DNA of 64,000 bases from an uncultured Schlesneria sp. GTDB taxonomy: Bacteria; Planctomycetota; Planctomycetia; Planctomycetales; Planctomycetaceae. The position numbers and the translations under genes are program-made. The DNA lies in contig CAIVEI010000070.1 of assembly GCA_903904835.1 (NCBI GenBank), positions 1-64,000 of the forward strand. Direction: 5' to 3'. Within the stretch, counting starts at the first letter, position 1. Every line of letters begins with the position of its first letter. The notes below the pieces were generated by a model. That model saw only the letters and a list, made by a program, of their open reading frames with translations, ran no database searches and was not told where the DNA came from. Positions 61,810 through 64,000 of this stretch are shown one piece after another.

Positions 61810-63165
61810 TCAATCGATCAGTTTTTGCGATCGAGTCTCTGGCATGGCGGCGGCGATCAGGATGCCGACTAAAAACAAAAGCGATAGTCCGGTGACGGCC
61901 CAGCGGATGTCGACTCCTGGTTGGCCCTTTAGCCAGCCGGAAAAAAATAACATGGGGACCGCTAACAGGCGGCCTCCGTTGAAGCAGAAGCTGGCTCCGG
62001 TGGCTCGGATTGATGTGGGAAAGAGTTCCGGGAAATAAATGGCGTAGCCTGCGTGTAAACCTAACGTGGCAAAGCCGAATAATGGTAACAGCGTCAACAT
62101 CTGCCAGTAGGATTGCGGGGCAAAACAGGTTAGCGGAACTACCGCCAGCGCTAATAATTGAAAGGCGATGAAGGTTCTGCGTCGTCCCCAGCGGGCACAG
62201 AGCGGTCCGAATGCGAGCAGGCCGACTCCGCCGCCTGCTGTTTGTACGATTCCGTAGGCGAACTTGCCGTTGCGGACGGCGACTGGTTTTTCGATGCCGT
62301 TTCGAAGTTGGATGTCTTCGGCAAGGTTTTGGCCGGCGACTGTTACCGCCCAGAATGTTCCGAGTCCGACGGATGCGAGCAGCATTCCGAGAATTGCACG
62401 CTGCCGCCAGCGTGGATCCTGCAGCAAGTCTCGAAACCGGCCCATTCCTGCTGAACCGACTTCCTGCTGACGCGTTTTCCATTGCTCTGGTTCTCGGACC
62501 GTGGATCGGACCCACAGAACCAGAAGGGCCGGGGCGACTCCTACCAGATACGCGATTCGCCAGTTGTTTCCGACGGCGATGCCGACGATAGCGGCCATCC
62601 AGGTTCCCATGACGCTGGTGGCATGAAAGATTCCTGACGCGTGAGCGCGGGCCTTAGCAGGAAAGACTTCACTCACCAGGCTGGCTGCGACAGCCCATTC
62701 ACCTCCGACACCCATCGCGACCAGGAAGCGAAGTGCAGCGACTTGCCAGAGTGAATTTGCGAAATACGTGAGCCCTGAGAAGACCGAGTACATCAGGATG
62801 GTTGCGATCATGGCCGGGCCGCGACCGAAACGATCGGCTAATGAGCCGAACGCCAGTCCGCCAATTGTTCCGCCTAATAAAAAGATGCCGAGGAACATAT
62901 CGCCGTATTGCTTGACGTTCGCTTGGGCTCCTTGGGCAGATAAGACGTCGGTCAGTAACTGGTCTCGCGTGATGTTAAAAATCTGGCCTTCATAGACGTC
63001 GAAGATCCAACCGGCGCAGGCGATTGCTAAAACCATCCACTGGTATGAGCTGACTCCTTGATACCAGGGTCCGTTGTCAGTTGCGTCAACTGGGGTCGCT
63101 GGGGTGGTATTGAGGGCGGTTTGTTCTTTAGCGTCGGACATGGCGTTTTCGGAGGGGATCGACAT
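61810..63165 (-). CDS. MFS transporter
   Basis: A protein of about 451 residues (start ATG 63165; ATG 63141 also possible; the frame is open to 63333). Twelve membrane helices are predicted. Signatures are GSLADRFGRGPAMIATIL between helices 2 and 3, RFLVAMGVGGEWAVAASL in helix 4 and EVFPAKARAHASG. This matches the sugar/aromatic-acid porter branch of the major facilitator superfamily. Substrate cannot be told from sequence. It is followed by the kinase-like gene on the same strand. Confidence 0.87.
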   Translation of the reverse strand: MSIPSENAMSDAKEQTALNTTPATPVDATDNGPWYQGVSSYQWMVLAIACAGWIFDVYEGQIFNITRDQLLTDVLSAQGAQANVKQYGDMFLGIFLLGGTIGGLAFGSLADRFGRGPAMIATILMYSVFSGLTYFANSLWQVAALRFLVAMGVGGEWAVAASLVSEVFPAKARAHASGIFHATSVMGTWMAAIVGIAVGNNWRIAYLVGVAPALLVLWVRSTVREPEQWKTRQQEVGSAGMGRFRDLLQDPRWRQRAILGMLLASVGLGTFWAVTVAGQNLAEDIQLRNGIEKPVAVRNGKFAYGIVQTAGGGVGLLAFGPLCARWGRRRTFIAFQLLALAVVPLTCFAPQSYWQMLTLLPLFGFATLGLHAGYAIYFPELFPTSIRATGASFCFNGGRLLAVPMLFFSGWLKGQPGVDIRWAVTGLSLLFLVGILIAAAMPETRSQKLID

Positions 63166-63595
63166 TTTTAGGTCCGATGAGCGGGGTTGAGGGACTCGTC
63201 TTGACTCAGGTTTGAAATCATCGAAGGGGAAGGCTATCGATTTTCTGAGGGAGATGCGAAAAAGCGAAGAGACGTTGGTCACGGATGAACAGGGCGCGGG
63301 CTTCGCCCGCGATTCAATGGAAGGATGGAGCATTCATATACACGTATCGATTAATCGCCTTTCAGGGATCAGAAGACGAAGAAAAGAAAGATTGGAACAC
63401 TAATCAGCACTAATCTTCGCTAATCAGACAATTCAAAAAACTCTTAAATACTGATGACCTATTATTCGTGTCGAGAAAATCGTGACAAAGGGGTTCTGGG
63501 GCTATTTTTCTTGCGATTGACCTTATCTTTCTCTGTGTGTTTCTGAGTGCATCCGTGGCTAACCCCTTTTAATTTCCTGCGTTTGATGTTTTGGC
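63166..63595. other. Intergenic region between the dioxygenase and the transporter
   Basis: No gene is evident. GCGGGC-ttc-GCCCGC near 63298 forms a small hairpin. Confidence 0.4.
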
Positions 63596-63619
63596 GCACG
63601 GGCTGAAGCCCATGCTACG
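63596..63619. repeat. Dispersed palindromic repeat, copy 2
   Basis: Inverted copy of the 24-base repeat at 174-197, with one mismatch in the loop (GGGCTGAAGCCC core). It lies just downstream of the dioxygenase gene and could act as its terminator or be a REP-like element. Confidence 0.6.
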
Positions 63620-63630
63620 GCATTACGACA

Positions 63631-64000
63631 CTACGGGGTGACGAACGAATGCGTGCGCATTTCCGCTAATGAGGCCAGGACCTTTCGTGGGCCTCGAAAT
63701 GTGCGGCGAGCGTGCATGGCGACTGTGTTATCGATCAGGACGGCATCGCCCGTCTGCCACTGCACGTCGAAGGTGAGTTCGTCTGCCAGCCGGATCGCCT
63801 GAGCGACATCATCGGCGTTCAGTTTGGTACCATCTCCGAAACGGATTGCGTTCGAGATGTCATTGCGACTGTCCTTCCAACCGCAGAACGCGGCGATCAT
63901 TTGATTGAAAAAAGTCTTTCGGCCAGGGCTGACTTCCATCACGGCCGGTAGCACCGGTGTCGTCGACTTCAAACACCCGTTATCCAGCCATTCCCATGAG
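63631..64000 (-). CDS. TauD/TfdA-like dioxygenase, C-terminal part (cut by window edge)
   Basis: The minus-strand frame is open to the window end, reading SWEWLDNGCLKSTTPVLPAV at its visible start. The C-terminal section DAVLIDNTVAMHARRTFRGP carries the distal iron-binding histidine and the arginine that binds 2-oxoglutarate in TauD/TfdA dioxygenases, and GRKTFFNQM fits the family. These Fe(II) enzymes hydroxylate small molecules such as sulfonates or siderophore precursors. The N-terminal HxD is outside the window. Substrate is unknown. Confidence 0.8.
   Translation of the reverse strand, partial: SWEWLDNGCLKSTTPVLPAVMEVSPGRKTFFNQMIAAFCGWKDSRNDISNAIRFGDGTKLNADDVAQAIRLADELTFDVQWQTGDAVLIDNTVAMHARRTFRGPRKVLASLAEMRTHSFVTP

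Overview
The window most likely comes from a member of the phylum Planctomycetota. It carries a TIGR03067-type planctomycete lipoprotein (4201-4704), a DUF1580 protein (47210-47503), a lineage-specific family of small FF-x-x-W-(R/K)RK membrane proteins (55784-57749 and 59212-59709) and a divergent Ser/Thr-kinase-like protein. No rRNA or ribosomal-protein operon allows a finer placement. Most of the window is accessory DNA.

Layout. Positions 1-415 are chromosomal flank. A tRNA-Leu(GAG) gene (416-499) is the integration target. Its 3' part (anticodon stem to discriminator base) is repeated exactly at 444-499, 44993-45048 and (52 bp) 52627-52678. The three copies delimit two elements in tandem, each with its own tyrosine recombinase just inside its left end. 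Element A is about 44.5 kb (500-45048). Element B is about 7.6 kb (45049-52678). Chromosome-like sequence resumes after 52678.

Element A looks like an integrative mobilizable element. It has a MobF relaxase-helicase, a VirD4/TraG coupling protein, a ParB-like protein and an ArdC antirestriction protein, but no VirB4 or other mating-channel genes. A second integrase of the P4 type with an AlpA-like regulator lies inside it (20057-21725) and suggests a nested or fused ancestor. Cargo includes a HigBA-like toxin-antitoxin pair, a three-gene exopolysaccharide module (pyruvyltransferase, GT2 glycosyltransferase, flippase), an AbiEi/AbiEii pair whose toxin carries WYL-like and zinc-finger domains, and a hairpin-rich stretch around ardC (24.2-28.1 kb) that could be a conjugative leading region. 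At the right end lies a tightly packed 16-kb defence operon (28736-44813): small HTH regulator, SNF2-like helicase, long Type III Mod-like adenine methyltransferase, Type III Res-like helicase-nuclease, SMC/ABC-type ATPase, then HamA and HamB of Hachiman.

Element B holds an integrase, three small overlapping genes (two HTH-like), a DUF1580 protein, small unknown genes, a DUF3987-like primase-helicase and, downstream of it, an inverted and direct repeat cluster that may be a replication origin. It has no mobilization, capsid or packaging genes that I recognise, so it resembles a minimal replicating integrative element or satellite.

The right flank (52679-64000) holds a four-unit tandem repeat array, an XRE/Fic pair of the mobile mystery A/B type, the FF-x-x-W-RK paralogues (one fused to half of an RND efflux porter), a short zinc-ribbon protein, a predicted pseudokinase, an MFS transporter and the C-terminal part of a TauD/TfdA-like dioxygenase cut by the window edge.
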